Origin: Trichopria drosophilae
Taxonomy: Eukaryota > Arthropoda > Insecta > Hymenoptera > Diapriidae
DNA: 64,000 bases
Assembly: GCA_030407085.1 (NCBI GenBank)
Contig: CM059582.1
Coordinates: 18,147,501 to 18,211,500, forward strand
Reading direction: 5' to 3'
Both the position numbers and the translations under genes were made by a program. The number at the start of each line of letters is the position of its first letter. Position 1 is the stretch's first letter. Under the pieces are notes generated by a model. It made no database searches. It had not been told where the DNA came from and worked only from the letters and a program-made list of their open reading frames with translations. This document shows positions 49,396 to 60,839 of the stretch, piece by piece.

Positions 49396-52300
49396 ATGAC
49401 GGAAGAAAATACTGCACAACCTTCAGAAGATTCAAAATTTCTGAACGTAATTATAAATTGCTGTAAAGATAAGCACCCTTGTGTGCCTGAAATACGATTT
49501 CTGTGTCATTATAGACAAAGACGATTCTAAATGACAACGTTTTTGCCTCTAATGATTATACTAAATTATTTTCAACCTCCCGATTTATAACTATATGATT
49601 TGATTATAATATCTATTATCACTTAACTATACTTATTAACAGAAATCTGGGGTGGATTTGTTTTCGCTTGTATCTGCGATAATCGAATGGATTTATCAAA
49701 CAAAAAAATATGTCGTCGAACTTCTCTATAAGGGTTTTCAATAATATTAGAAATTATGGTAAACAAATCAGGAAAAAATCCGTCTGATGCTTATGGTTAC
49801 ACTGGAGATTAAGTTTCATTATTATTTTATTTCATGTTTTTTTCTAATGCTGAATTCTTGAAGTTTGAGCATAATAATATTACCTTGAATTCTGTAATTA
49901 CATCGCGTGCATTTAATTTATGTAATTGGAACGCATTACAGATAAGATACAATCTATTCACAAAGTTGTGGCGTTCTATTATAGCGAGAATATTTACATA
50001 TAGATGTTTACACCTTATTTTTGAAATAAAAAAAAACTTTAATAAGCATGTTAACCCTCCTGTGCACAAGAACGAGTATACTCGTCCAAACTACATTGTT
50101 TCCATGTGGGAAAAGAAAATCTCGTGCTCTGGAGGGTTAATATATTACTTTATCTGTAAGGTAGGCGAAGACACGTGAAAAAATTCTAAATCTAGCATTA
50201 GTAAAGGGTTTTGATGAAGATAAGGCGTTGATAAAACGTTTGCTTAATGTTCTATGTCTTTAAATTGGTATGAAAATTTTTTGAAAACTGGAGAATATTT
50301 CTGAGTTATTTTACCATGCCTATTTCTTTTTAATTCCATACAATTTCATGGATTTTCATCGAAATAAGAATATTCATGTTAGGCAAGTGAACTCTTCTGA
50401 GCACTTGTAAGCATCTGCCTCTTCTAGTTTGGAAAACTCGATGTTGACCAGAAATAGATGATTTTTTAGGAGTGAATGCATTTCTAGAAGCAAGCTCGTT
50501 AAAAATGTCTAAGAAGCTACTTATAAGTTTGTCAATGTCAATACTGGAGTCATTCCATGTCAACAATATCAAAGTTGTGGTCGATGTCGCGGAATTCAAC
50601 AAAAATGAAATATTAGATAGGCATAGGCGTGGAAAATAACGTGGTAAAATATTTTTCCAAAATTTGCAAAATGGCGGCCGTGAGGTCATATTCACTGAAT
50701 TTCTTTAAATTACGATATCTATTTTTCTAATTATCGCATTTAAATGGGACTACGCGCATTTTATTCACAAAAATGAGTACTTTTATCTAAAGATAAGACA
50801 ATTTTTTTTTTCTTCTTAATTTGACCAAAAAACGGTCCAACAAAATTTTCAACTTAAATATTTGAACAAAACGCATATTTTTTTTTCAAATTCGACATCT
50901 CATTTTGTAGAAAAACCTTTCAGCTTTCATTAAAAAAAAAAATTGACGGAGACTCTTTTCGTTGTCGAGATATGATTTTTTAAAGAGCGCGACTCCGGCT
51001 TTCGCCGGTGCGCTGAGCCGAGCTTCAGGTGCAGGTGGGAGCGCTATCACTACTCCTCCCATTACACATTAGATATTGGTTATTTATATACCGTTCATTT
51101 TTCAAACAATACGGGACGTTAAATTCCTTCTCAATACGTCGAGCTTTCCATGATTTTGGTGCCATGGTTAAAAGTGTTACTTTCTCTGATTGACGATCCG
51201 CTAATGCTATTTTTTCTTTTAATTCATCAACTATGACTTGTATATCATCATCAGCAGGACCTACTTTTGTAAAAACTTTTCTTAATTCGCGATCAAGACA
51301 CTGTTTTATTTCAATTATTTTACTCTTTTCGGCAGCTTCTGACCTGCGATCTTTCCAACTTAAAATGGGAGAAACATGTAAAAGTTCAAGGATTTTATTT
51401 AAATTTGTTAGAGCAGCTTCATCACTAATTATTTTATCCATACTGTCTATTTCTTCCTCCATTTCTGTTTCCCCTATTTCATTCTCAGTCTCATGAGACT
51501 GAGTAGAATTTCCAGAACCCTGAGATATTTCGGGCCTTGACGATGAAGTATCATCGATCGGAACGCTCAAAAGTTTAGATGATGTCATTAATCGACACGA
51601 ATTACAAATTACTTTGCCTAACCATATATCAGATTTTAGATTAAACCTAGTACATAACTCGTGAGTAATATGACGAAATTCTTTATTCTAAAGTATTGAC
51701 GCATGACCCTTTTTCTTGAAACGATTGCAGCAATGAATCCATTAATATGGATAGATTGCTAGTAACGTGGCTTGCTTATAAAAATCTGCCGATTAGTTTC
51801 TTTGATGATGAGCCAACGCAATTTCTGTTTAGTTTAAATAAAATGAAAAATATGCCAAAGCGAAATTCAATGCGTCATAAAATATTGACAGAATTCCCCA
51901 AAATGCAACAAAATGTTAAAAATTTATTGGCATGCAATGATTCAAAATTTTATTTTATATTGGATGGCTGGACATCAGTAAATTTAAATTGTTTCTATGG
52001 CATTACGATTCATTTTATTAATAAAGAATGGTCTTTAATTTCGATTGCTTTGGATATAATTGCATCAAAAGACAAACATAAAGGACAAGATATTGCGCAA
52101 CTGTTTTTTAAATTGGTAAAAGATTTTAATATACGAAACAAAATTCAAGGAATAACGTTAAATAATGTATCGGCAAATGATACTTTCATGTATGAATTCG
52201 GAGAACTGATGCAGAAAGAGTGGATTGATTTCAACTATGAAGATCATCATTTTAAATGTTTTGCTCACATCTGGGCGTACAAGATGTTTTGAAGCTCATG

Positions 52301-55300
52301 AAAGTAGACATTAATGACGATGCAGTATATGATTCTGTTCAGGTTAATGAAGAACTTAATATTGATGATTCAGATGATACTGATAATGAATCTGATATTA
52401 CTGACCATGTTTCTGAGGAAGAGCATTTTGTATTGATGATACGATTACAAAGTTTTTGTACCGCAGCGAACATACATTATTTGAAACCAATTTTAGATGT
52501 CAAAACACGATGGAACAGTACTTGCGAAATGTTGGAGGTAGCGATAAATATGAAGCCTGCGCTAGTAATGCTTTGCGAGAATTCTACAAATTTAATTTCT
52601 TTTAAACTTCATGAAAATGAATGGAATATCCTTACAAAAATCGTAGATTTTTTGAAACCATTCAAGCAAATTTCCAAGTTAATTTCAGGAGAAATTTACG
52701 TAACTCTTCCTTCCGCAGTTGTTGCCCTGAACTTGCTCATCGATAAAATAGAGTCTATAATTTTAAATTTAGACACAAAACCTGTCAGGACTGTCACAGA
52801 TGAAACCCTTCTCCTTGCTTTTCAAGCTGGTCGAGATAAGATTTTAAAACATTATAGGAAATGTAATTGGGTTTATTGTGTATCCTTGATTTTAGATCCA
52901 CGCCACAAGAAAGCAAGTTTTGACTTAACAGAGTGGGGAAAAGACTTAGAAGAGGAAAGTATTTCGAAATTTGAAAAAATTTATTAAGAATATTATGCAA
53001 AATACGCTAATGATTCTGAAATAGCTGTTAAAAATAAAACATCAAAAGTAAATTTTAATACCGAAAATGGTTCCACAAATTTAAACGCATTATACATTAA
53101 TGACAGTAACGATGTAGAAAATAATGAGATACGTGAACTTGCAAATTATTTCAACACTCCTCGAGTTTCTGCCGACGTTGATATTTTAAAATGGTGGGCG
53201 GAGAATGCTAAATCATATCCTATATTAGCCAAAATGGCGCGGGATATTTTATGTGTCATGGCCACATCAGTGCCCGTTGAACGGATGTTTTCGGCAGCAG
53301 GACAAATCGCAAATAAGAAAAGATGTTCATTAAAAAATGACATTTTTAGATCGCTGCTTTGTATAAACTCGTGGGCAAAAAGCGATTTAAGATCGCAAAT
53401 TTGTGAAATCTCATTTTAATGTATATTATTTAATGTATCGATTATAATTTTAATGTATATTTGTTTCTACATTACAGTTTTATTAATTTAATAGAAATAA
53501 ATATGTTTATTTAATACCTTTGTAACTATATTCTTATTTAAAATTAATATTTTACTAGGGAAAAGTCTTAAAGGTTGCCATCCCCAATATATTTTGACGT
53601 TCTATCAATGTCAACACCATATAATCCGAATGATAGAGACGTCAAGAAATAGATTACTTTTTAAGTGTTTACTGAACAAAGGTTGTTTTTGCTAAAAAAA
53701 AGAACAAATAGTTAAGATTTTGATTATTTCTCTACTCACAACATTTTTATCGATAATTCAAAGTAAGTATTATTGTTTTCAGTTGCTTTTTTATTGAAAT
53801 TTGAATCTCATGTCAAAATTGTAAGATTAAAAATGCAAATAGTATTCCAAACATCTCAAGAATTGGCAATTGTTTTCTGGAATTTTTCAGAGGAATCGTA
53901 ACCTGCAAGCTAAAGCTTCAGGTCGACCTTAAATATTTTTAAAAATTTGGTATATACACGGAAAAAACGAAAGCCAACGAAAAAAATATTTCTACCGACT
54001 AAAAAAGATAGTAAAATATGCGCCTAATAACATTTATCGTTGTTCCAAATATTCCCAGATAATAAAACTTACTATTTGTGAAGATAGTCAATTTTACTAT
54101 CTTCTTTAGTTGAATCAAATAAAAAAATATAACCATACAAAATTGACTATTTCTTTTTTCTTTGTCATTTCCGTTCTCCATCGCCTTCGGTAAATATTTC
54201 TAGTTCAAGTAAAATATGGATTTCTTTATTTAACTTTTAAATATTTGCTGTTGATTATGGAGAATGACAATAACCAAAAAGAAGTTAATTTTACTATTTT
54301 TTTTACTTGGATCAAATATTTTGTTCGTTATTCTGGTTGGATTTTATTTATTTACCATATAAATATTCACCACAGGTGATAGAGAACTCAAATAGCCAAG
54401 AAAAAAAGAAATAGTTAATCTTACGATCTCCTTTTAGTTAAATCAAATAAAAAAATATTTGGTACAACTAAAAAAAAAAACAGTAAAACTGACTATTTCT
54501 TGTTTTCTTTGTTATTTCCGTTCTCCATCGCCTTCGGTAAATATTTATAGGTTACGGGCATGCCGTAGGGAACATTTTTACCGACAATTCGGAACAAAAC
54601 GTATTTCCCGGATTTAAAGCCTGTTATCAAATTTTTATGGTTGATTCATTTCGCAAATTCTTCGTTATTGTCATGGGCAGGGTGGTAACTCTTTAGTTGT
54701 CACCATAAAGTGTCTATATACGAATCAAACACAAGAATACTACGAAGTACAGCATGACACCTACAGATGGCGGCGTTAACATCGCAACTTAATTTTGTCA
54801 TTTCACAGAATATTTAGTAATTATTAGTGATAAATATATGGTCTCCATCCTGCGTGAAGCAATATTGATTAAGATCCAATTTGTATTAGTCGTAAAAAAT
54901 TGCTAACTTCCTTCAAATACGCGAGAAACATTTCGTTATAACCTAACCTAAAAATTTGACTAGGGCGTCTCCTTAACCCTTTCAGTCACGCATTTTTCCT
55001 TTTGTCCAATTTAGCTGAAAATTGTTACTCGGGGGTTTTTGGGGTGGCTGATTACGAATCCGGGGTTAGTTTTGCGAAATTCAAAATGGCGGATCCAATA
55101 TGGCGGACAAAAATTTTAAATACAACTGTATTTGGGCAAACATTTTTACTCAGGGGTTTTTGGGGTCGCTGATTACGAATCCAGGGTTAGTTTTGCGAAA
55201 TTCAAAATGGCGGATCCAATATGGCGGACACAAATTTGAAATATAACTGTATTTTAACAAAATTTGTTTCTCGGGGGTTTTCGAGGTCACTGATTACGAA

Positions 55301-58300
55301 TCCGGGGTTAGTTTTGTGAAATTCAAAATGGCGGATTCAATATGGCGGACAAAAATTGTAAATATAACTGTATTTGGACATAATTTATCACTCGGAGATT
55401 TTCATTTTGGCTGATTAAGTATCAGAATTAGTTTTCAAGATCTCAAATGTAATATAACATGTGAAAATTGTAAAATATTACTCTGTTTGAACGACATCCG
55501 GTATTCCGGCATAAAAAAGTATCATTATACATCCATACCAAATAAATACATAAAAAAAAAAAAAACAAAAAAAAGGGACTTAAAATCGGACTGAGGAACT
55601 TCCACGTAGTGAGTCCTGGATGCTTCTATGAAGTAACGAATCCCAGCCGATAGCCTCTTATCCAACGTGTAATACGAATTAAATATGTCATAAATTTTAT
55701 CTACAGATACATTTAAAATTTTGTCCGCCATATTGGATCCGCCATTTTGAATGTCACAAAACTAACCTCGGATTCGTAATCAGCGACCCCGAAAACCCCC
55801 GAGTAACAAATTTTGTTCAAATACAGTTATATTTAAAATTTTTGTCTGCCATATTGGATCCGCCATTTTGAATTTCACAAAACTAACGCCGGATTCGTAA
55901 TCAGGGCCCCCAAAAACTTTTATGAAAAAATTTTCAGAGAAAAATATTGGATACTTTTCTTAAAACTGCATTTATTCGGAAAAAAACGCATTTTTTAAAC
56001 TTTGTTTGTTAATAATAATTATATTATTAGTAAAAAAAAAAAGGAAAAACAGCTTTTTTTACTGATGATTAGGGTCTATATAAGTAACAGAAAAAGATTT
56101 TGTCAAAATAGGTCTTATATTTCACTAGAAAAACAGCAAAATCTATGTAAATTTTGGTGGGACGACGTCTGTCCCACTAGGACGCAAAGGGTTAAGGAAA
56201 ATGTGGATTCCTTTACTTAACTAATATATATTTGCTGTTGATGATGGAGAACGGAAATAACCAAGAAGAATTGAAATAGTCAATTTTATAATTTTTTTTT
56301 ACTTGGAACAATTATTTTTGAAATAGTTGATTCAACGATCTTGTTTTTTCCGTGTAATTATGATTTTTTGGGAAATCAAAATATTTTTGGTTCACAGTTG
56401 TGGCTTTTTAGGTACTTTTTCCAATATTATGTTTACATTAACTATATGTTAGTTTTATAACGAGTCAAGAGCAAACAAGCATTGGGTGTCAATCGGCAAG
56501 TCTCTCCCCTAGATAATAATATGACAAGACTCGATATTCTTGCAAAACTTACCTAGTATTGTCTCGAAAAGACAATATTTTCACGAGGATGATCTTGTCT
56601 CGGAACTCGTCTCGGTCTTGTAGACAAGACAAGACAAGGCCAAGAAAAATATTGTGGTATCGTGAAGCCCTAATTTTACGTGGCTCCTCAAAGCTCGCAA
56701 ACTATAAATCGGTACAATAGTACATACTTTGATGGTGTTAGCGATATTGTCGCCTTTCAGAATCTTTACAAACATGTGCCTAACAGATCCCCGTCGTTTG
56801 GCCATAGCCCAATTTTCGAGAGAAGTACCCCCCATGCGGGTGCGCGATGGCACAGGGAGAACCCCATTCATGTGGGGGAAAAAACCTGTGCCGGGTACCG
56901 CAGATTTCAAACATGGATTCTGTTCGCAATGCATTATAACTAGCATTACTCCTGTAATACTTTTATTTGATGTAGAAATAAAAATTACTTGTTCAGCGCT
57001 CTGCACTTCAACACATAAAATTTATTAAAAAATTGCCAACATTGATATCATTTCACACACAAGAATAGTTTATTATTATCCAGGCCAGTTTTAAATTTAT
57101 TAGATGTAATTAATAATTAGACAGAATTTACTATAAGATTGATTGGTTTAAAACGTTTTGTTTTATGTTAGAATAAAATTTTACTAACAAAACTATATTT
57201 AGAAAAATGAAAGGTAATGTCCAACAACTTTCCAACTTTTTTCTCTCGAAGCAAACTAATTGAATTATTTGATATCTTTAAATAACGCTTCAGAAGGCTA
57301 GTGGAGAACAGGAAAGGTAAGATTTCCCATTATCACATGGTATCCCATTTGATTTAAAATATGGAGTATACGAATTTGTGATTATTCAATTCTAGATCTT
57401 CGCAGCTTCTGGATTCATCGGTACAAAATAAAAATCCAGACGAATCATACGAAACGAAACTGTATACAAAAAGATGGGTTATACTGGTACTATATTTCCT
57501 CCTATCATCATCCGGGAGTCTCCATTGGATGCAATATACAATAATCGTAAATATTACATCACGGTAATAAACAACTTAATAGTAGTATAATCTTTATATA
57601 ATTGAGGGGATATATTATATATAATCCATGCAGATATTATGGTGTGTCAATATTTGCCGTTCAATGGACAAATCTTTCCGTCAACCTTTCATTGTTTGTT
57701 GGAGTTTTTCCTGGAGTGTACTTCATACATACACGTGGTCTTAGAAATGCCTGTCTTCTTTTGGCAACTTTATCCTGCATAGGAACTTGGATAAAATATT
57801 TCGCAGTGGATCCGGACCGATTTATTTTTGCGATTATAGCTCAGGTGGTTACAGCGCCATGTTTAATTTTTTCCAGTCAGCTTTCAGCAATGATGGCGTC
57901 TCATTGGTTCGGGATGAATGAAGTATCAACTGCATCGAGCATTGCATGTTTTGGTACATTCACTGGAATTGGTGTTACAAACTTACTCACGCCAATATTT
58001 ATACAAAATCATAAAAGTTTACATGAGATTGGACAAAACATGAGCCGCTATTTTTTGGGATTAGCGATTTCGACAACTGTACTTGCTGCTGCTATATTTT
58101 TATGTACGTCTATTTATTGGTATTAATTTATATAAGAATTTGGATTGTAGTACGAATGTTATACTGATAAAAATTGTATAATTAGCAATTAAAAGTACCC
58201 TTTTCTCATAAAAAATAAATATTATAGACACCCAGATATAGAGGAATAGGATTTGTTTTTATGCAGTGGGAATAATATGTTATTTTACGTCCACCTTCGC

Positions 58301-59992
58301 GATAGTAAAATGCTAGTAAAATTCCACGCCTCAAGTAGTGACAGATTGTGACATATTATTCACTATCATCTTTCACTAGCACCCACGAATTATGTCTTGA
58401 AACTACGTTAAAAGCACAAATTAAATTCATAAAGCAATCCCGTTTACTTTCGATAAAATGGCAAATACTTAATATTAATATTTTTCAAATTGTAGGCTTC
58501 GAAAACAAACCGAAATTACCCCCGAGTCGAGCAAGACTTATGCAGATGCGTTTGAGGCAAAATCCAAAATGTGTACCGACTCTAAAACGGTTACTGCGAA
58601 ACAAAAATTACGTACTGCTCTGCAATGCGCACGGACTTGGAGTTGGATATTTAAACACCACAGGGTTGTTAATACCTCTATTAGTATCGAAAATTGAGGT
58701 CAGAAGACACATTTGCAATTTTATTTATTATGTTCATACATGAAGAATAACTTTATCGTTCATGGTCATCAGAATGCACATCTTGTTGGTGCCTATGCCA
58801 TCACGAAGACAATGTTTGGCATCCTTGGCATGGTCTTCTTTGGACGCGTGCTTGATAGGACTAAGAAATTTAGGTTTGTGAATACAGTACCAGTTTAATT
58901 ATTTACTTTACAAATAGTAAATTTAGTTAATTCATGTTTTAGGGAAATAATCATCATTTTGTATACGTTATTGGCTGTTACGCAGGTAGTACTAGCTGGC
59001 TTGCAATTCGCAAAGAATCGGTGGCTGTTTTACATTGGGTGGGCAAATATTGGGTATGTATAACATTTTGGAAACTTTAAGACCCTTCCCTCATTTCAGT
59101 TCATATCCAAAATGTAATTAAGAAATCATGGCAAACATTAATAATTTATTTCAAATTTATGATAATGGAACGTGTAAGATTGGGCATATTATACAATATA
59201 GTTCTAGATCGCTTAAATATTTATGTATCTGAGGAAATTTAGTCTTTTCGAATTATTGGTCTAAGAGCTTCATTTTTGTTATGCCTGCCCCATTACATAC
59301 TCACCAATTGTATGTTTTTACGTTAATTTCGGTACAACATTTTGTATTGCTATAAATAAATATTATGTTGGAGTTTCATCTGGCATATGCGAGTAATTCA
59401 AACTAAATAGTTTATAATATATAAACTAACATTCCAGTATTTGTATTCCAGATTTTTCGGACTTTCATATTTGACAGCTTCGCTGGACACAGCTGTTGAA
59501 ATTGCGTACCCCGAATCTGAAGCATTTTCCACAGTTATACTGTCAATGTCGAATAAATTTTTTGCAATAATCATAGGAATTGTTGCAACACAGTTACTGG
59601 ATTACAAATTCGATGTAATGGTGCATGTGTTTCTAGAATGTGTTTTGATATGTGGGTTTATTTTAACACTTTTAACAAAGTATGAGTATAGAAGACAAGA
59701 TGGAAATAAAGAAAGGTGTGATGCTACATGTGAAATAAAAAATGATATCACGTACAAGTTTGAGTATTTTTTGAAAACCATTACCTCGGAAAAAGATGGG
59801 GTAAGACTCGCATCGCACTTGCCCCGGCATAGATCGCCGAATAGGTTAATGGCGGTACCGACATTGGGGTGGGGGGACTGGCTCTGGGTGGTGCTGTGTT
59901 GTCCTGTTCCGTCATGTATCATGTCTGTGTGTTGTCCATCCTATACCTCTCCACCCGAGAGCCGACCCGCGAATAGGCATCAACGTTATTAA
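49396..59992 (+). CDS. FLVCR-like (SLC49) major facilitator transporter, array gene D
   Basis: Exons: 49396-49446 (assigned by order in the array), 57294-57316 (23 nt), 57396-57563, 57634-58103, 58496-58698, 58773-58873, 58943-59053, 59452-59992; 555 residues. Exons 3-8 are nearly identical to gene C. The N-terminus differs (MTEENTAQPSED, 17 codons rather than 14) and equals that of gene E, so exon 1 could instead be a leftover of another copy; splice phase 0 fits either way. Intron 1 is 7.8 kb and filled with transposons. Exon 5 begins with Cys where the others have Trp at the exon 4/5 junction. The C-terminus is unusual: C's stop after FEYL is lost in D, and the frame runs about 75 residues more into GC-rich inserted DNA, giving a Pro/Cys/Trp-containing tail. 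Substrate unknown; the core looks functional. Confidence 0.75.
50051..50140. mobile_element. 90-bp MITE with TTAACCCTCC ends
   Basis: TTAACCCTCC at the left and GGAGGGTTAA at the right are perfect inverted copies around a small interior that itself has the palindrome ACGAGTATACTCGT. The TTAA ends suggest piggyBac-type mobilisation. It lies in intron 1 of gene D. Confidence 0.6.
50330..51024. other. Intronic stretch, no gene supported
   Basis: The minus-strand frame at 50330-50695 (121 residues, Ser/Leu/Arg-rich) has no recognised similarity. It probably belongs to decayed transposon sequence next to the fragment at 51025-51690. Confidence 0.3.
51025..51690 (-). pseudogene. Transposon-associated protein fragment (APKSW motif family)
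   Basis: An uninterrupted minus-strand frame of about 220 residues if read from about 51690, where an in-frame CTRF...VICNSC precedes the first ATG at 51588. It has a Cys cluster, a Ser/Glu-rich acidic region (residues 5-55 from the ATG), then a segment reading KVTLLTMAPKSWKARRIEKEF. That last motif recurs in many insect transposon-linked proteins of unknown function. Its 5' side is cut off where the hAT remnant begins, and its 3' side ends by a stop near a GC-rich junction. Probably a truncated copy of an unclassified element. Confidence 0.45.
51700..53590 (+). pseudogene. Broken hAT transposase
   Basis: Three open segments (51747-52292, 52256-52987, about 52988-53419) read as consecutive parts of one hAT transposase. 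The order is FILDGWTS with the first catalytic Asp, then the RWNST motif in exon-free continuation, then the C-terminal dimerisation region (ILKWWAENAKSYPILAKMAR then ATSVPVERMFSAAG). Defects: a frameshift near 52265 where a few bases are missing after FAHI, a TAA at 52985, and Asn in place of the second catalytic Asp (ITLNNVSAN for T-x-D-N-A-S-x-N). The N-terminal BED finger is absent. TTGCCATCCCCA at about 53576-53587 may be the right terminal repeat; no matching left end was seen. Confidence 0.75.
53955..56356. mobile_element. Inverted-repeat element with TACACGGAAAA ends, interrupted by a nested MITE
   Basis: TACACGGAAAAAAC at 53955 and GTTTTTTCCGTGTA ending at 56356 are inverted copies. 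The interior is built of repeated and inverted blocks containing TTTCCGTTCTCCATCGCC (two direct copies near 54170 and 54520, inverted relatives near 54265, 54385 and 56245). The element at 54973-56195 is inserted within it. It is non-coding and shares its terminal sequence with the element at 61327-62640. Confidence 0.6.
54973..56195. mobile_element. TTAA-flanked inverted-repeat element built of GGCGGATCC units
   Basis: TTAACCCTTTCAG at the left and a complementary CAAAGGGTTAA at the right bound the element. Three units in forward orientation (near 55090, 55210, 55330) and two in reverse (near 55735, 55860) carry AATGGCGGATCCAATATGGCGG-type cores with GCTGATTACGAATCC segments. They resemble the subrepeats of the RAG1-like transposon although the termini differ. 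Between the arms, on the minus strand at 55690-55510, a fragment reads DKRLSAGIRYFIEASRTHYV, typical of a LINE 3' end. Confidence 0.65.
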
Positions 59993-60730
59993 AGCGGGGG
60001 AAAATTCCAAATCCTTTTTTTTTATCCTTATATTCCATTCTTCTGGAAATCTCGTCAAGATTTCGCTGTGATCTCGTCTTCAGAGGGCTGTGATGTCTCT
60101 CGACGGACTTCAGGATAGGTATGATCTCGGAGACAGTAGCCACTGCTAGATCGACGCAGTGCGGTGATCAATACTCGCGCCCTATCTGCCTGAGAGACGT
60201 GTAGAGCGTCTTCAAGTATGTACGATGGAAAACTATATTCGTAAAGGTATGCACGCAGAGGACACTGGAGGACACTGGACAATATATTTTTTGGATGTTG
60301 GAAAACTACCTCGAAGATCCATTCCTTGATCGGATATGCGGAGAATGTTTACATCTTCGTGATTGCAAGAGATACTGAGAAGGATCAGAAGAAGCTACAT
60401 GGAGTGCGCCGTGTTTCCCCCTGGCTGGGGTTCGATCCACTCCATGAGAATGGGAAACGCGATGGTCCAGATGAAGAGTTCCATGCAAAACGTCTGGATG
60501 ATACTCTATAACAAGCTAACTTTATTTGAACGCATCCTTAGGGGTCTTTGTTGTGGCGTGGATCTGGCATCTCTGTCCGTAATGAAGAACGATGATGAGC
60601 GTAAGGTAGCTGAGTTGTTGTTCGCCATTCAGCATCACAATCAGTTGTGGTGGCATAACTGCACTCAGATCTGGTATGTCCAGCAGATAGAATATCATAG
60701 GACGTACAGGAAGGTGTGCATCTAAAACAA
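59780..60730. other. GC-richer inserted segment downstream of gene D
   Basis: This stretch is clearly richer in G+C than its surroundings and has no counterpart after gene C. It supplies D's extra C-terminal codons up to 59992. It has open frames on both strands (for example 60363-60725 plus, 60055-60282 minus), none recognised. It may be part of a retroelement or a transferred gene fragment. Confidence 0.4.
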
Positions 60731-60839
60731 AGACTCTAAGTGGACACAGGCTATTCAGGCCCTGTTTCTACTAAATCGGAAATGCACCGAAATCGACATG
60801 TATTCATTTTGGTTCTTCAAGGAATGATGCTCTCTACGC

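Noticed and set aside
56581..57028. Overlapping frames on both strands of about 90-140 residues near 56.6-57.0 kb
   Set aside because: No recognised domain on either strand; they lie in intron 1 of gene D and are probably old transposon sequence.
60055..60725. Possible chemoreceptor-like fragment on the minus strand
   Set aside because: A few hydrophobic segments gave this impression, but no family motif could be confirmed.
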